Positions 1 to 12,554 of a stretch of 64,000 nt of DNA are shown in pieces. The position numbers were made by a program, and so were the translations under genes. Position 1 is the stretch's first letter. The number at the start of each line of letters is the position of its first letter. The notes under the pieces were generated by a model, which did no database searches, was not told the DNA's origin, and saw only the letters and a program-made list of their open reading frames with translations. Source of the DNA: Phallusia mammillata (taxonomy: Eukaryota; Chordata; Ascidiacea; Phlebobranchia; Ascidiidae); NCBI GenBank assembly GCA_003260075.1, contig QLIY01000323.1, positions 86,450 through 150,449 of the forward strand, given 5' to 3'.

Positions 1-97
1 AGACGGGCTAATTCCTCCCCAGTAAAACACAGTACTTCTAAAAGTTACTTCGCGGGCCGCACAAAACCCTTGGAGGGCCGCGTATTTTAGACCCCTG
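1..97. mobile_element. Probable right end of a hAT-type element (fragment)
   Basis: The stretch has two GCGGGCCGC/GGGCCGCG-type segments and ends in AGACCCCTG at 97. This resembles the terminal sequence of hAT elements that start CAGGGGTC and carry a subterminal CGGCCCGC. The left end lies outside the window, so no target duplication can be tested. Confidence 0.4.
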
Positions 98-343
98 GGC
101 TAGATGTACGAGTTTAATTCCTCTGCTGAAGGACACATAACGTCGTATTTTCGACGAGTTATAGTATAATTGATTTCCACGAGTCCTTTTTTAAAACTTA
201 CAAACCCGGCAACCTTTTGTTGAATTGATCCTATATCGGTCAAAAAACCGGTCAAAGCCTAAAAGTCTCATTTTTTATTGTGTTACTACAAAGAGCTACA
301 TTATACACATGGGCACACACAGTGGCAACAGCATAAAATAGAT

Positions 344-409
344 TGCGCCACCTTGCGGTGACAAATGCGTCACCTTGCGGTGACAAGTGCGCCACCTTGC
401 GGTAGACTG
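344..409. repeat. 22-bp tandem repeat, three copies
   Basis: Three consecutive copies of a unit that reads TGCGCCACCTTGCGGTGACA followed by two variable bases, at 344, 366 and 388. The second copy has TGCGTC for TGCGCC and the third is truncated and altered at its end. Confidence 0.85.
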
Positions 410-847
410 TGTAGACCTCTCTATTAGCACCTGTTGTGCCTTTTAAACTCGCAATATCAACTAAATGCTGGTTAGCCTAAGGCCCTGTGAAGCCCTTACT
501 CTTGCTGTAAGTAACGAACGTTATAGTCACGATTCGATCGTGTTCATGTAACACTTTTCAACACTCGACACAGTTGTTTCTAACAGTGGTTGCCTCTTAA
601 TCATATTGTGAATTATCTTCACTTGTATGAGTGTGACGTAACAAAGTTATTATAAAATCCATTGTAACGTCATACGCGCAGTTGGACGCCAAGTGGCCTG
701 GATTGGCATTCATTGTTTATTGAGATGTGTGACGAGCATCAATGCGTTACGCACATTAAACAAAATAGCGCACATTGCTATTCACAGTTTTGTCTGAAAT
801 TACAAGATTTAATACTAAAACAGCCGGTCAAAATTTCTTGAGGGGGG

Positions 848-967
848 NNNNNNNNNNNNNNNNNNNNNNNNNNNNNNNNNNNNNNNNNNNNNNNNNNNNN
901 NNNNNNNNNNNNNNNNNNNNNNNNNNNNNNNNNNNNNNNNNNNNNNNNNNNNNNNNNNNNNNNNNNN
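848..967. other. Assembly gap (120 N)
   Basis: An uninterrupted run of N preceded by six Gs. The G-rich edge resembles the other G-run joints in the window. Confidence 0.98.
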
Positions 968-2136
968 TAAGGTGCCACAACGAAAAAGAACAAAAACAAT
1001 ACGTGACGGTGACAAAAATCAACAAGCAAATAAAATTTCGCTACACTATAAGAGTGGGATTCGGTTGAGCTAAGCACATAAATATTAACGACACAGAACA
1101 CTATGAACGTTGATACTTAGATACTATAGTTGTTCCATAGAAACACTTCAAATTGTGAAAAAACTGGAAAAAGTTTTAGAAAAAAAGTGAAAGTCCTCAC
1201 CTTCTTTTTAGAACCGTTTTTGTGTTGTACAGTTTCGTGCTTTGTCTAAACGCTTTTATTGTATTGTGGTCAAACACATTTTAAAACGATGTATACCCTG
1301 GCTTTCTAGCTAACTTTTTGTTACCCAAGTTGTCTCATCCCAAAAGGTGGAAGTTTGTTTGTTACATATTTGTCCTCGGTGGCGGGCAACGCCTAAATGC
1401 GTTATGCCCGCAATGAGTCCTTCATCGTGCTAACTTGCATTGAACGTACTTCCAGGTGGTATGTGTTACCTACTTCACTTGGTATAGACAAAATGTCCTT
1501 TGCAAAAAGAACGTTGTTGCCATTTGCATCCCAAACCGTAATTTCGTAATTAAAAATAGGTTTTGATTGTTGTAAGTAAACTGCTTTTAAAGTCTAAACA
1601 ATGAACAAAACACATGAGCTTTGGAAAGTCTGTTTATTGTATTTAAGACTCAATTATGCAGCCGAATTTTTGGATGTTCTGTCCCTTTCTTGCCGATATC
1701 GCACAGGCCTGCAATACAATAGGAAAATCAAGTTTCAAAATCAATAAAAACCAAATCAGGCAAAAAGAAAGGCCAGTCATATTCACCTAAATACCCTTTG
1801 CAACCAATTAAGACATCATCAATTATCCCTTTTATCCTGTTATTGCAATGTATCAATTTGTATAAACTGTATATCGCAACGTATAGAATCAATCAATAAT
1901 AAAGATCTTCTAAATTTCGTAAAGTTTCTATAGTGGTTAAAGATTTGCTCAGTAATTGAAAGTTAGTTGTAGAAACCAATCGCTCACCTTTTATGCAGGG
2001 GATTATAGGCGCCACAGACGCTTCAGGTTTACGCAAAACCACACTTACAACAATATGCAATAACAATAAAATTTATGTAATTTTGTAAACTGAACAAGTA
2101 TAAATTTACCAGGTGCACAAAAACTTTATTGCAGTA

Positions 2137-2463
2137 CAGAGCTGTAAACGGGCCTAAAACTAAAACCAGGCCCGAACCCAAATCGTTTTTGGGAAGACCG
2201 TTTGGGCCTGAGAGTTTGATTGATATATAAGCGTATTCATTATATAGCCTCAGAAATAACCAAGACAATCGCAACAATAGACCTTTGGTCTTAAACAAGG
2301 CGTTTCAGAGCTGTTTGGCATTAGATCAGGTCCAGCAACTAGCTACCAAGCTAGTCAAATGTATTTAAATAAATACTAACACAGAATGTAAAGTCAGGCC
2401 CGAATCAAACCTGTTTTTTTAAGAAACCCAATCCCAAAAAGCCCGGTCCAACTTACAACTCTG
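2137..2463. mobile_element. hAT-type MITE, family with CAGAG ends
   Basis: A 327-bp element. The left end CAGAGCTGTAA and right end TTACAACTCTG are inverted repeats of 11 bp with one mismatch. A perfect 8-bp direct duplication, TTGCAGTA, flanks it at 2129-2136 and 2464-2471. The interior is rich in GGCCCGAACCC-like segments near both ends. The 8-bp duplication and CAG terminus are standard for the hAT superfamily. No transposase is encoded, so it is non-autonomous. Confidence 0.85.
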
Positions 2464-3520
2464 TTGCAGTATACTACAGAGGAAAGTTATTTATACAGTA
2501 CACAACAATATTTACAATAAAATAAAGAATTTTTTGATGAATCTGGCGATTTTAATTTTCTTTATTATACTGTTTTAATGCGCCTTATCCAGCTGAAATG
2601 CACATTAGTGTTATGTATTGGCCTGCTTTAATACCCCCATTTTTCTATTGATATGTCATAGTAGGCTAAAGCAATTGTTTACTTCACAATGTGATGACAA
2701 AGAATTCTTTTTAATTCAATTACATGTCTGGAAGCCTGCCTAATTCTGTTTTGCATTTTAAATAATATTGTCGCCTAATTGTCCTGAATNCCCCCCCCCT
2801 AAATACGCTAGTGGGCACACATGTCCCTTCCTCACGCACAAATACCGTGACACAATTTGGCTTGTAGCCTACGGAGTCTACGGACCATTGGTCAGTCATT
2901 TAACAATCAATGGTTTGCACTGCCGCACAAAAAACTCTCATGTCAACGAATCAAACAAACCAAAACATAATAATTAAAATATTCTAAAATGTAATTTGTG
3001 AAAGAATTTTTTCTGCTTTTCTGGTTAGGTTTTCAAAGTGACCAATTTGTGCTTGCAAAGTTTGGTTCTATTTGGAAACTCCTGGTCGATGTTAGCATGG
3101 AGTTCATTTTGAACGCTAACTAGACAACAACTGTTTACTCAAAAGATCTTGTCCCAGCCGAGAAACTTTGCGGTTTTTTCATCTGCTCTATAAAGAAGCC
3201 GCATGTAAGTTTTATTGTGCTTAGCCTATACACGTGACGTTAACAAAAATTTCCACATCACAATTAACGCCAGGGCTGTTCATCCTCCTTAAAATCGAAA
3301 AATTTTATGGATATGCCGAAGGCGTTTCTGTGTTGTCATTAACATTTAGTGATTATGCGTTTCTTTAGCGGTGGTATATGATGACTTGACTTTATGTTGA
3401 AAAGTGGGTGGATTCGACCAACGCCCCCAACTTTTGCCCACTCACAGTCCAAATTTTCCTGCCACGCCGAAAGATGATATTTTTTCTGTCTCGTCTCAAG
3501 GCTGCCCAACCGGTGTCATG

Positions 3521-3574
<54 letters not shown>

Positions 3575-3900
3575 GTCACGTACACTGCGGTTACGCATCG
3601 CCGGTAAATAAAGGTTACATTACTAAATATTTAAATTATTTAAATATTTAAAAAAGTAAAATCGTTAACTGCTTTTCTGGAATGATTACATTTAAAGAAC
3701 GTGTTGAAGACATGGTCGAAAAAATTTCCCGCCAATATGTGCATGTTATTTTTTCTTGTGTGTCACCCAACCTTTAAACGTCCTTTTGCTGTCCTTGCGC
3801 AGCTGCGTGATCAGCAACACGTTGAATTGTTTGTTGGAGTTGTGCAATGGGTCATTTAGGTGCCAAAGTTTGCAACGACTTTCGCACTCACATCTGGATT
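2464..3900. other. Upstream region of GAPDH, no gene seen
   Basis: Contains a single N followed by nine Cs (2790-2799), probably another assembly joint, and a 50-base pure G tract (3523-3572). Small ORFs here are products of the G tract or are unsupported. Confidence 0.6.
3523..3572. repeat. Pure G tract, 50 bases
   Basis: Fifty uninterrupted Gs about 370 bp upstream of the GAPDH TATA-like box. Unlike the 10-12 G joints, the flanks are not copies of each other. It could be a real homopolymer or a sequencing artefact. Confidence 0.8.
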
Positions 3901-3940
3901 AGCGCTACTAGAACTGTAAAGTGTAAATAGCAGATCCATG

Positions 3941-3950
3941 TATATATAAG
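3941..3950 (+). promoter_or_regulatory. TATA-like box, putative GAPDH core promoter
   Basis: TATATATAAG lies about 320 bp upstream of the GAPDH start codon. A transcript starting about 30 bp downstream would begin near 3970. The next visible element is a splice acceptor (TTTGATTTGCAG, ending at 4221) just before the start codon. This suggests a 5' UTR intron or a trans-splice site. Inference from motif and position only. Confidence 0.5.
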
Positions 3951-4198
3951 GGTGAATCTGCCGCAGTATTTGTAACATTAGGAAAGACAGTAAAACGTTA
4001 ATCTCATTCTCCCCAAGGAGTTGATTGAGTAATATGGTTTAGTCCGAACTTTACGCGCCTATTTTTGTCGCATTTGCAAATTATTGTTGACGTTTAGTCT
4101 AGAACTATTGCCAAACCTGTTAGTTTTTGGAAAATCTTTAATTTGTGTGCATTATATGTTAGATTTTAGGAGTGCATACTGCATATACAATACTTTGA

Positions 4199-5275
<1,077 letters not shown>

Positions 5276-5546
5276 GTAGTTGGAAACTGCAACAAGAAAT
5301 CCACTGACATACTAATCTGGACAATACTTATACAAACATATGATATATCTACACAAAATGTGATTGTTCTCGTTTAAAATATTTTGTTCTGTTTTGCTGT
5401 AGTGTGTTGTTTGTTTTGACTTCAAAATACAAAAAGTTCATTCTGTAATGGAAGACACAATACATAACTAATTATGTGCATTCTTTGTAGGTTGTTGTTG
5501 CTGTTGTAGTATTATGGTTTGTGAGGTTAATTTGTAGTGAAAAGGC

Positions 5547-8500
5547 ATGGAGAAACTGGAACATAATTCACTGCACTTAGCAAAACAAATTCAAGACTCT
5601 GAACCACACCTAAAAAGCAATTTAATTATTCAATACTTGAAGGACCAGGATTTTGCATACAAATTTCCTGATATCCCCACTGGTAGGAGAAAATTTTTTT
5701 GTTTTAGTACAAATCTTTTCTGTGGTAAATAAAATGCACTGCACTGTACTGACAGAATGTCAATGGATCAATGCATCTGAAGAATTTAGCAGTATTGACC
5801 TTGATGGAAAAGTGGTTTTGCTCGACTTTTTCACCTACTGCTGCATAAACTGTATTCACATGTTCCCATTCTTACACAAGCTAGAATCAGAATACTCAGT
5901 TAAAGATGGTTTTGTAGTGGTTGGTGTACATTCGGCCAAGTTTCCCAATGAAAAGGTATTTTATGTAAAAACTATGAACACCATCACAAAAAATATTGGT
6001 TAGCTTACTATTATAAATTGCATGTTTCAGTATATTGCTGTGTTGGAATTAAGGGACTAAGTTTTGTTGTGCAGGATACAAACAACATCAAACATGCATT
6101 ACAACGGTATAACATATTACATCCGGTTTTAAATGATTCAAAAATAGAAATGTGGAATTTATTGAATGTTTCGTGCTGGCCAACATTGATTGTGCTCAAT
6201 CCCAGAAAGGAGGTACTGTACGGAGTTTTCAATTTCGGTTTGTGATTATGTTGAGATAAAATTAACAATACATTGTAATGATTAATTTTTCAGGGGGGGG
6301 GGTGGAGTTTTCAATTTCGGTTTGTGATTAACTAATTTTACCATTATGTTGAGATAAAATTAACAATACATTGTAATGATTAATTTTTCATAACAAGCAA
6401 AAAGGCCCTACATTGCAGTACCTGCAGTTAGGCCACAAGGCGTTTCCTGATTTTGCTGTTGCTACTAAGCATGCACATTTTTTATTACAATACTGTTTTG
6501 GCAAAGAGGGTGACCACATTGTGCAATAGGTGCTCCTTTCACTGCCAGGTGAATCTTATGCAAATGTTGTTAAACTGTTCATTGATGAAGCAATGAAGTT
6601 CTACTCAAATTCATTAAGCCATCATTTAATACCTTTTGTGTCATCTACTGATGTTGATTTGGGAATGGCAAGTGAACAACTAGTTAAGCTGCAATTTCCT
6701 TCTAAAGTTGCCATTAGCAAAGGTAAAACAGCATTTTTTTTTTACAAAAGAGACTGTAGACAATGTGAACACTTGATACAAGTATTTCAACTGTTGGATT
6801 TATTGAGTTTGGGTGCATTAAGTAATAGAGATGGTTGCCATCACAAAAATACCAAATATGTAAAATGACACCACTGCATTGTAATGTGCCATTATAATAT
6901 AGTTGAAACACAACATTTCCTGCAACATTTCTAAATAAATTTGGGGGGGGGGATTGCCATCACAAAAATACCAAATGTGTAAAATGACACCACTGCATTG
7001 TAATGTGCCATTTTAATATAGTTGAAACACAACATTTCCTGCAACATTTCTAAATAAATTTACTTCCAGTATATTTGATAAAATTTCAAAAATACCCAGG
7101 AAATAATTTAAAATGTGCTAATTTATGCATTTAGAAAACTACTTGGCAATTGCGGACACTGGCAACCACAGGGTCATTATTTGTTTAAACGACGGTACAG
7201 TGCAGTATGTTGTTGGAACTGGAAACCCGGGTCAAATAGATGGGAATTTTAAAACAGCTCAATTTAATGCCCCACATGGCCTTGCTTGGAACACTGCCAA
7301 CTCTTTATTTGTTGCTGACTGTGAAAATCATCTAATTCGAAAGGTTTTGATAAAGGATATCCTGGCTTTATGTAGTGTGGCACAATGCATTATTTTGTTT
7401 TTATTTTCATTTTTTGGTAAATTAATGTGTAATATGTTTTAGAACATTTAAATTGCTAAATCTACATGCCTAAAATGCCAAGCTGTTTGTATTTAGATTG
7501 ATTTAACTGTAAAACGGGTGGTGACTGTTGTTGGAGTTGGAAAACAAAGTAATGATTTGGAAGGTGGGAAACTTGGTACTGAACAAGGCATCAGTTCACC
7601 ATGGGCTTTGCAGGTTTGGCATGTTTTCATGTTGTGGCTAAAAGTTCTTAACTACATTAGAGATGTGTTGCATAGCTACACTCACTTAATTTTTGCAGGT
7701 TGGCGGAAGTCCCAAATTTCCAGACCAAGAAAATATTTTGTACATAGCAATGCCAGGGGTTCACCAGATATGGGCATTTTTCCTTAAAAATGCTGATTGG
7801 CAAAAAGGTAACTGAATTAAGCAAGCTACTATGGATAATATATTTTATGAAACTGATATAGTTTATGAAAGAGAGTTCCTGATAGTCTACAAGCCAGACA
7901 GGAAGTTATGTCATTGCAGCAATATTATATTCACCATGCATAATATACTTTCATGTTTGATCCCTTTTTACAGGCACTGAGCATGAGATGATGACCTGCC
8001 TTCGATTTGCAGGAAGTGGGCAGGAAGAAAATCGGAATAACAGCTATCCACATAAGGTGAACTTTTCTCTGTTGCAAGACAAACTTTAATTTAAAATAAT
8101 AGACCTATCATTTCATTGCAAAAAAATCAACATGGCGGGCAATATTATAGCTGGTCAAAGACATTACCTATTTTTTGTTTTATATACAAGAAAATTTATT
8201 TTGGATTTTAGGCTGGATTTGCACAGCCTTCAGGACTTGCAGTAGATTCTGCCAACCATAAGATGTATGTAGCTGACAGTGAAAGCAGCACCATACGAAA
8301 AGTTAATTTGTCAAATGGTGCCGTTGAAGCTGTTGTTGGTGGACATTTTGATCCCATGGTATGAACTATTAAATTGACAACCAAACATCCTATTTTATGC
8401 AAGCAATTTTGCATTATTTTATTTTGTTGTAAAAGTACCGTAGTTACCTTTTCAGTATAGTTACGTATGGTTAAAACGTTATGGCAATTATCGCTGACTA

Positions 8501-11075
8501 TCGCTGCGGAAAGCCTCACCTCGTTGACACAAACCATGTGGTACTGGTTACTTTGCATGTGAGTAAACACTCATCTGGGCCACTGATAACGTGCGCTGGT
8601 CACGTACCCATCTTCATGTAACTTACGTGTACGGAAAAGTAAACAAAATTTGACAACTTTTCGTGTTTAGTGTTTTCCGTAAAAATCTGTTTTTTAGGAA
8701 TTGTAACCAGTTTGTAAAACAAATGTGTGGGGGGGGGGATGCGCTGGTCACGTACCCATCTTCATGTAACTTACGTGTACTGAAAAGTAAACAAAATTTG
8801 ACAACTTTTCGTGTTTAGTGTTTTCCGAAAAATCTGTTTTTTAGGAATTGTAACCAGTTTGTAAAACAAATGTGTCATACAAATGCGTCCTTTTTGTATC
8901 GCAGAATTTATTTGCTTACGGTGACGTAGATGGCAAAGCACGTGATGCAAAATTACAACATCCTCTCGGGGTCGCATGGGATCATAAGAGGTCCCGACTA
9001 TATGTGGCAGATTCCTACAATCATAAGGTAAACCCGGCGAATCGTGGCCCCCTAAAAGTTAGTTTTGGGCCTCGTGCCTCCTTCAAGAAACCCGGTAGGA
9101 CCTGTACATGTCCCTTAAAAAATTTAAATGACAATCTCATGTTGGAATTCGGTACTAATTTTGGCTTGAAACCAGTGGTTCTCAAACTCAGTTTTCGGGG
9201 CCGCATGCGGCTCCCAACTACTTATTTTGCGGCTCGCACCAGACCTCAGAAAACCACCAAACATTGCTATTTTAGCTTTAAAAGTAATAATCTTTAGTGA
9301 TTTTCTCAAGGTTTCGTTTTTTTTTGCGGCTCTCTACACACTTAAAAAAATACCATTTGGCCCCGACGATAAAAAAGTTTGAGAACCACTGCTTTAAACA
9401 GTCGAATAGATTAAACAAGAATCGTGGAAAACCTTAATATAGACAAATAATATGTGAAATAGTCGATTAAATTAGGAAATAATGTTAAAAAGAAAATGGT
9501 TTTTAGGGGGTGTTTCTGGTGAATCTACACCCGCCCCCCTGGCCATGGGCCCTCGTTGGAAACCACTGGTTTAAACGAATATGTCTGTTGCGCTTGACCG
9601 AAAAAGAGAATATAGTAACGTTTCTAATGCATTTTTNTTCTGGTGAATCTACACCCGCCCCCCTCTGGGGGGCCATGGGCCCTCGTTGGGAACCACTGGT
9701 TTAAACGAATATGTCTGTTGCGCTTGACCGAAAAAGAGAATATAGTAACGTTTCTAATGCATTTTAGCGCGATGTGTTGTGTTATATACGAAACTGCAAA
9801 CGTATTTTTTGCAAAAACTTTGCGCACAAGAGGTATGTAGACATTTACGAAAGGACTGCATCATATTCAGATGATTTCATAGTCGGCTGATTGTAAAAAG
9901 ACAGGTGCAGGTCATTTTATAATTAGCCTTTATTATCCGGCTTTTTGGTTGAACACAAAATCTGTATGGTAAAATTATCGATATGTGAACAAGTCCTGTT
10001 TAAGGCAAAAAACATTGGGCCCGCGCAAGAACGAATTTATCTGGACGCATCGTTCAGTGAAATTTGTTTTTAGGGAAGTAACGTGTTTGGAATTTAAATT
10101 GTTCTTCAGATTAAAGTAGTGGATCCAGCTAAGAAAATGTGCACAACAATACTCGGACCTACTCCAAACAAACAGGTCGAGGAAGATTTGTACCCCAACG
10201 GTTTTCCGGCAGTCGAACTAAACGAGCCAGGTGGCACAGCTGTTGATAAGACATGTTCTCGACTTTACGTTGCTGACACCAATAACCACCGTATTCTTGT
10301 TGTTGACCTCAATGAAGGAACCGTTAACGAGGTTAGTGAACTTATATATAGAAAAGCATGATGTGGACACATTGGGTTAGGTCGGCTACAAAAAGTTCAA
10401 AACTAATATAACCCAAACGTGTAGGCTACATTTTTGTCGTTTGAGGAACAACAGCACCATCTAACGGCACATTGATATTCTTTCGTGTGGAGCTAATTTT
10501 TGAATTTTAATTGTGGTTTTAATATATAGGCCTACATTGTTGTTTTGCAGGTTGTGCTTTCTTTTGATGTTACTGAAACTGGCGTCAAATCAGACAGCGA
10601 TGTTATTCAGTATAGTCCAATAGTAAATAAGAAACGCGCCTTCGTAAAAGAGTTTTTATGCTGCGACGTTGCTTCCCACCAGGATATACGCATTGAATTT
10701 AAAGTGAAAGGAATGCACTTGACTGAGGAAGCTCCTTCATCCTGGCAAGTCTCAGTACGAATTCAGGATCGCGACCCTGTGTTGGTCACGCAAGGAACGT
10801 TTACAGCAATAGACGCCGATTTCAAAACTCTCCTTTCAGTGCCTCAAATGTTGAGTACGTTAATAACGACACAAAACAATACTTTCCTCAAGCAACAGGA
10901 AAAGCTGGCTGTTGTTCTTACTGTAGAGGCAAATTTGTATTACTGTCTTGAAGACGCAAAAGTTTGTTCATTGAAAGGCGTAGTGTGCAATGTTCCCTTA
11001 ATCATTTTTCCTGAAGTAGAATCTACAAATACGGACGTTGTTTTGCAGTTAAATGTTGCTGAAATATTAAAGTGA
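5547..11075 (+). CDS. NHLRC2: NHL repeat-containing protein 2 (12 exons)
   Basis: Exons: 5547-5682, 5756-5955, 6075-6212, 6530-6722, 7135-7343, 7497-7613, 7699-7807, 7974-8056, 8212-8358, 8905-9027, 10110-10331, 10551-11075. Phases close and give 733 aa, about the length of vertebrate NHLRC2. Domain order matches the family: an N-terminal helical segment; a thioredoxin-like domain with the redox-type motif [15 protein letters not shown] in exon 2; an NHL beta-propeller with repeated [23 protein letters not shown] and ADTNNHR motifs; and a C-terminal beta-rich domain encoded by the single last exon. In vertebrates the protein is cytosolic and essential, and is linked to cytoskeleton regulation and FINCA disease; its exact biochemistry is unsettled. 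Four G-run joints and one N joint fall in introns or the last-exon region. The last exon appears a second time at 11710-12237. Confidence 0.93.
6219..6392. repeat. G-run joint with duplicated allele ends (NHLRC2 intron 3)
   Basis: A 10-G run at 6293-6302 separates two copies of the same intron sequence. The right copy carries a 16-bp segment (AACTAATTTTACCATT) that the left copy lacks. Probable unmerged alleles. Confidence 0.85.
6836..7061. repeat. G-run joint with duplicated allele ends (NHLRC2 intron 4)
   Basis: A 10-G run at 6943-6952 separates two roughly 107-bp copies (from TTGCCATCACAAAAATACC to CTAAATAAATTT) with a few substitutions. Confidence 0.85.
8592..8876. repeat. G-run joint with duplicated allele ends (NHLRC2 intron 9)
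   Basis: A 10-G run at 8729-8738 separates two copies that begin TGCGCTGGTCACGTACCC and end CAAATGTGT. They differ by a substitution and a one-base indel. Confidence 0.85.
9173..9391. mobile_element. hAT-type MITE in NHLRC2 intron 10
   Basis: A 219-bp element with inverted ends CAGTGGTTCTCAAACT and AGTTTGAGAACCACTG (16 bp, perfect). The 8-bp flanks are CTTGAAAC (9165-9172) and CTTTAAAC (9392-9399), which differ by one base. Subterminal GGGGCCGCATGCGGCTCCC. No coding capacity for a transposase. Confidence 0.88.
9516..9763. repeat. N joint with duplicated copies of a hAT right end
   Basis: Two copies (from about 9516 and from 9639) flank a single N at 9637. Each contains CCATGGGCCCTCGTTGG and ends in a hAT-like terminus, AACCACTG, followed by GTTTAAAC (9569-9576 and 9699-9706). 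That octamer is the preferred target sequence seen elsewhere in this window. The left copy lacks the CTCTGGGG segment. The left terminus of this element was not located. Confidence 0.65.
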
Positions 11076-11124
11076 CTGCCTTTCTACACTTTTCTGCTGC
11101 ATATAGTTTCCACGCTGCGTTGCC

Positions 11125-11130
11125 AATAAA
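11125..11130 (+). terminator. Poly(A) signal AATAAA for NHLRC2
   Basis: AATAAA, 50 bp after the stop codon; repeated at the equivalent place in the second allele copy (about 12287). Confidence 0.55.
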
Positions 11131-11392
11131 TCGTTTCAAGTTGACTGTTTGTTCCTTACTTACTGTGTGCGTCTGTGTTCTATTGCACTCGTTTTACTAA
11201 TGGTGTATTTTGACAGTGTAGCAGCAGGTAGGACAGGGCGTTTGGATTTGGCTATTATCTTGCATTTCCAAATTGTCCTAGAAGGAATACAGCTCTATCA
11301 CATCGTTACTACGGTGGTTCGTTATTTAATTGTGTTTCCTTAAAAAATGTTAGAAATTTGATGAAGCAATAAACGCAATATTATGTTAAAAC

Positions 11393-11561
11393 CAGGGAGT
11401 CGAACCGGAACTGAACCCGAACCCGCGAACCGGTTTGAGCGGTTAATTTCATTAAACTCGAACCGCTAATTATGATTTCCGAAAAACCCGAACCGAAGTT
11501 GAACCCCATATTAAGCGAACTGTGCCTCCGCTTGCTGAAACCAAACTCGTGGCTGAGCTGT
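11393..11561. mobile_element. Left part of a hAT element in the first allele copy
   Basis: Begins CAGGGAGTCGAACC right after the octamer GTTAAAAC (11385-11392), like the complete element at 12555. It is cut off by the G-run joint at 11562. Confidence 0.75.
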
Positions 11562-11709
11562 GGGGGGGGGGCCTAATATAACCCAAACGTGTACATTTTT
11601 GTCGTTTGAGGAACAACAGCACCATCTAACGGCACATTGATATTCTTTCGTGTGGAGCTAATTTTTGAATTTTAATTGTGGTTTTAATATATACATTGTT
11701 GTTTTGCAG

Positions 11710-12237
11710 GTTGTGCTTTCTTTTGATGTTACTGAAACTGATGGCGTCAAATCAGACAGCGATGTTATTCAGTATAGTCCAATAGTAAATAAGAAACGCG
11801 CCTTCGTAAAAGAGTTTTTATGCTGCGACGTTGCTTCCCACCAGGATATACGCATTGAATTTAAAGTGAAAGGAATGCACTTGACTGAGGAAGCTCCTTC
11901 ATCATGGCAAGTCTCAGTACGAATTCAGGATCGCGACCCTGTGTTGGTCACGCAAGGAACGTTTACAGCAATAGACGCCGATTTCAAAACTCTCCTTTCA
12001 GTGCCTCAAATGTTGAGTACGTTAATAACGACACAAAACAATACTTTCCTCAAGCAACAGGAAAAGCTGGCTGTTGTTCTTACTGTAGAGGCAAATTTGT
12101 ATTACTGTCTTGAAGACGCAAAAGTTTGTTCATTGAAAGGCGTAGTGTGCAATGTTCCCTTAATCATTTTTCCTGAAGTAGAATCTACAAATACGGACGT
12201 TGTTTTGCAGTTAAATGTTGCTGAAATATTAAAGTGA
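11710..12237 (+). pseudogene. Second copy of NHLRC2 last exon (probable allele, assembly artefact)
   Basis: The sequence is nearly identical to 10551-11075 and has the same acceptor (TTGTTTTGCAG) and stop codon. It differs by one extra GAT codon (TETDGVKSD instead of TETGVKSD) and a synonymous change (TCC/TCA before the Trp codon). It is open and intact, so it is not decayed. I list it as a duplicate rather than a functional second exon, because splicing both would duplicate the C-terminal domain. Confidence 0.8.
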
Positions 12238-12554
12238 CTGCCTTTCTACACTTTTCTGCTGCATATAGTTTCCACGCTGCGTTGCCAATAAATCGTTTCA
12301 AGTTGACTGTTTGTTCCTTACTTACTGTGTGCGTCTGTGTTCTATTGCACTCGTTTTACTAATGGTGTATTTTGACAGTGTAGCAGCAGGTAGGACAGGG
12401 CGTTTGGATTTGGCTATTATCTTGCATTTCCAAATTGCCCTAGAAGGAATACAGCTCTACCACATCGTTACTACGGTGGTTCGTTATTTAATTGTGTTTC
12501 CTTAAAAAATGTTAGAAATTTGATGAAGCAATAAACGCAATATTATGTTAAAAC

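Larger units (their letters stand above)
98..2136. other. Intergenic, no gene seen
   Basis: No convincing coding sequence. It holds a 22-bp tandem repeat (344-409) and a 120-N gap (848-967). The ORFs that cross the gap are formed only by the undefined bases. Confidence 0.6.

Noticed and set aside
775-1101. ORFs spanning the N gap.
   Set aside because: The open frame is created by undefined bases.
3392-3611. Poly-Gly and poly-Pro ORFs across the G tract.
   Set aside because: They arise only from the homopolymer; the same applies to the ORFs at 37880-38212.
10551-12237. Tandem duplication of the NHLRC2 C-terminal exon as a real evolutionary event.
   Set aside because: The copies are nearly identical in introns as well, and are joined by a 10-G run exactly like fifteen other places. 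Assembly of two alleles is simpler.
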